Positions 5,417-5,920 of a DNA stretch of 5,920 nt are shown here, one piece after another (positions within the stretch are counted from its first letter, which is position 1; every line of letters starts with the position of its first letter). The position numbers were made by a program, and so were the translations under genes. The DNA comes from an uncultured Anaerolineaceae bacterium. Lineage in GTDB: Bacteria; Chloroflexota; Anaerolineae; Anaerolineales; Anaerolineaceae. The notes beneath the pieces are model-generated. The model did not search any database. It saw only the letters and a list, made by a program, of their open reading frames with translations, and was not told the DNA's origin. The stretch spans positions 1 to 5,920 of the forward strand of contig CALDSL010000360.1 of NCBI GenBank assembly GCA_937920255.1. Reading direction: 5' to 3'.

Positions 5417-5920
5417 ATGAAATACACCTTACCGCTCTTCCCGCTCGATACCGTCCTGTTTCCCGGCATGCCGCTCTACCTGCACATCTTCGAGCAGCGC
5501 TACCGCGACATGCTCAAGTACGTGGTCGACGGGCAGTCCATGACCTTTGGCGTGGTGCTCATCCGCCAGGGCATGGAGGCGCTGGGGCCGCTGGCTACGC
5601 CCTACCCCATCGGCTGCAGCGCGCGCGTCATGCAGGTCGAGCGCCTGCCCAACGGCTGTTCCAACATCACCGTCGTCGGGCAAGACCGCTTCGCCATCCT
5701 GGATATGGACGCCACCTCCCTGCCCTATCTGATGGGCAAGGTGCAGCCGCTGCCACTGGAAAATCCGCGCCCGCTGGACGTGCTGCGCGGGATGCGCAGG
5801 CTGCGCTGCCAGGTGCGCGATTATCTCAAGCAGATCTCGGTCTACGGCTCCGACGGCCTCGACCTGACCGAGCTGGAACTGCCCGACGATCCGCTCAACA
5901 CGCTGCACATGGCCGCCGCG
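5417..5920 (+). CDS. LON substrate-binding-domain protein, 3' truncated by the window
   Basis: The 168 residues visible start with the LON N-terminal domain signature: LPLFPLDTVLFPGMPLYLHI, then FEQRYRDML, then later GRDRF-like strand residues (GQDRFAILDMD). The HIFEQRYR form is typical of stand-alone LON-domain proteins of about 200-220 aa (the COG2802 type) rather than the full Lon protease, whose ATPase and peptidase domains would follow. The end is outside the window, so the full length is unknown. Such proteins are thought to bind substrates or act with proteolysis; their function is poorly defined. The ATG at 5417 has only a weak purine-rich AAGAGA upstream. It is transcribed away from the CRISPR operon and probably marks the edge of the CRISPR locus. 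Confidence 0.88.
   Translation, partial: MKYTLPLFPLDTVLFPGMPLYLHIFEQRYRDMLKYVVDGQSMTFGVVLIRQGMEALGPLATPYPIGCSARVMQVERLPNGCSNITVVGQDRFAILDMDATSLPYLMGKVQPLPLENPRPLDVLRGMRRLRCQVRDYLKQISVYGSDGLDLTELELPDDPLNTLHMAAA

Overview
The window is GC-rich, densely packed bacterial DNA. Protein resemblances (a RemA/DUF370-like protein, a stand-alone LON-domain protein, and a large WYL protein with an XPB/Ssl2-N-like region) together with base composition suggest Chloroflexota, perhaps an Anaerolineae-type lineage. That assignment is inference; no rRNA or other taxonomic marker is present.

The window holds the adaptation half of a reverse-transcriptase CRISPR system. At the left edge is one CRISPR repeat (2-38). 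Read on the minus strand it ends in ATTGAAAC, preceded by a short hairpin, so the array lies to the left of the window and is transcribed leftward. Next to it is a leader-like stretch with a perfect TATAAT box pointing into the array. From 329 to 1732 a plus-strand gene encodes a 467-aa regulator-like protein with a C-terminal WYL domain. It converges on the cas operon and overlaps the 3' end of cas2 by 11 bp.

The minus strand from 5272 to 1722 is one compact five-gene operon. In transcription order it encodes an RNase HI-like protein, a RemA-like small protein, a group II intron-like reverse transcriptase, Cas1 and Cas2. Gaps run from an 11-bp overlap to 31 bp, and good Shine-Dalgarno sequences sit inside or between the genes. 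The RT is a separate polypeptide, not fused to Cas1, and carries an insertion of about 150 residues between RT motifs 3 and 4 that includes a glycine/alanine-rich hydrophobic segment. No effector (cas10, csm/cmr or others) and no cas6 is in view.

The likely joint function is spacer acquisition from RNA. The RT would copy RNA into cDNA, the RNase H would remove the RNA strand, and Cas1-Cas2 would integrate the product at the leader-proximal repeat. The RNase H and the RemA-like protein are not standard members of such operons as I know them, so they are the main novelty. To the right, a 144-bp divergent intergenic region separates the operon from an ordinary-looking LON-domain gene (5417 onward) that runs off the end.
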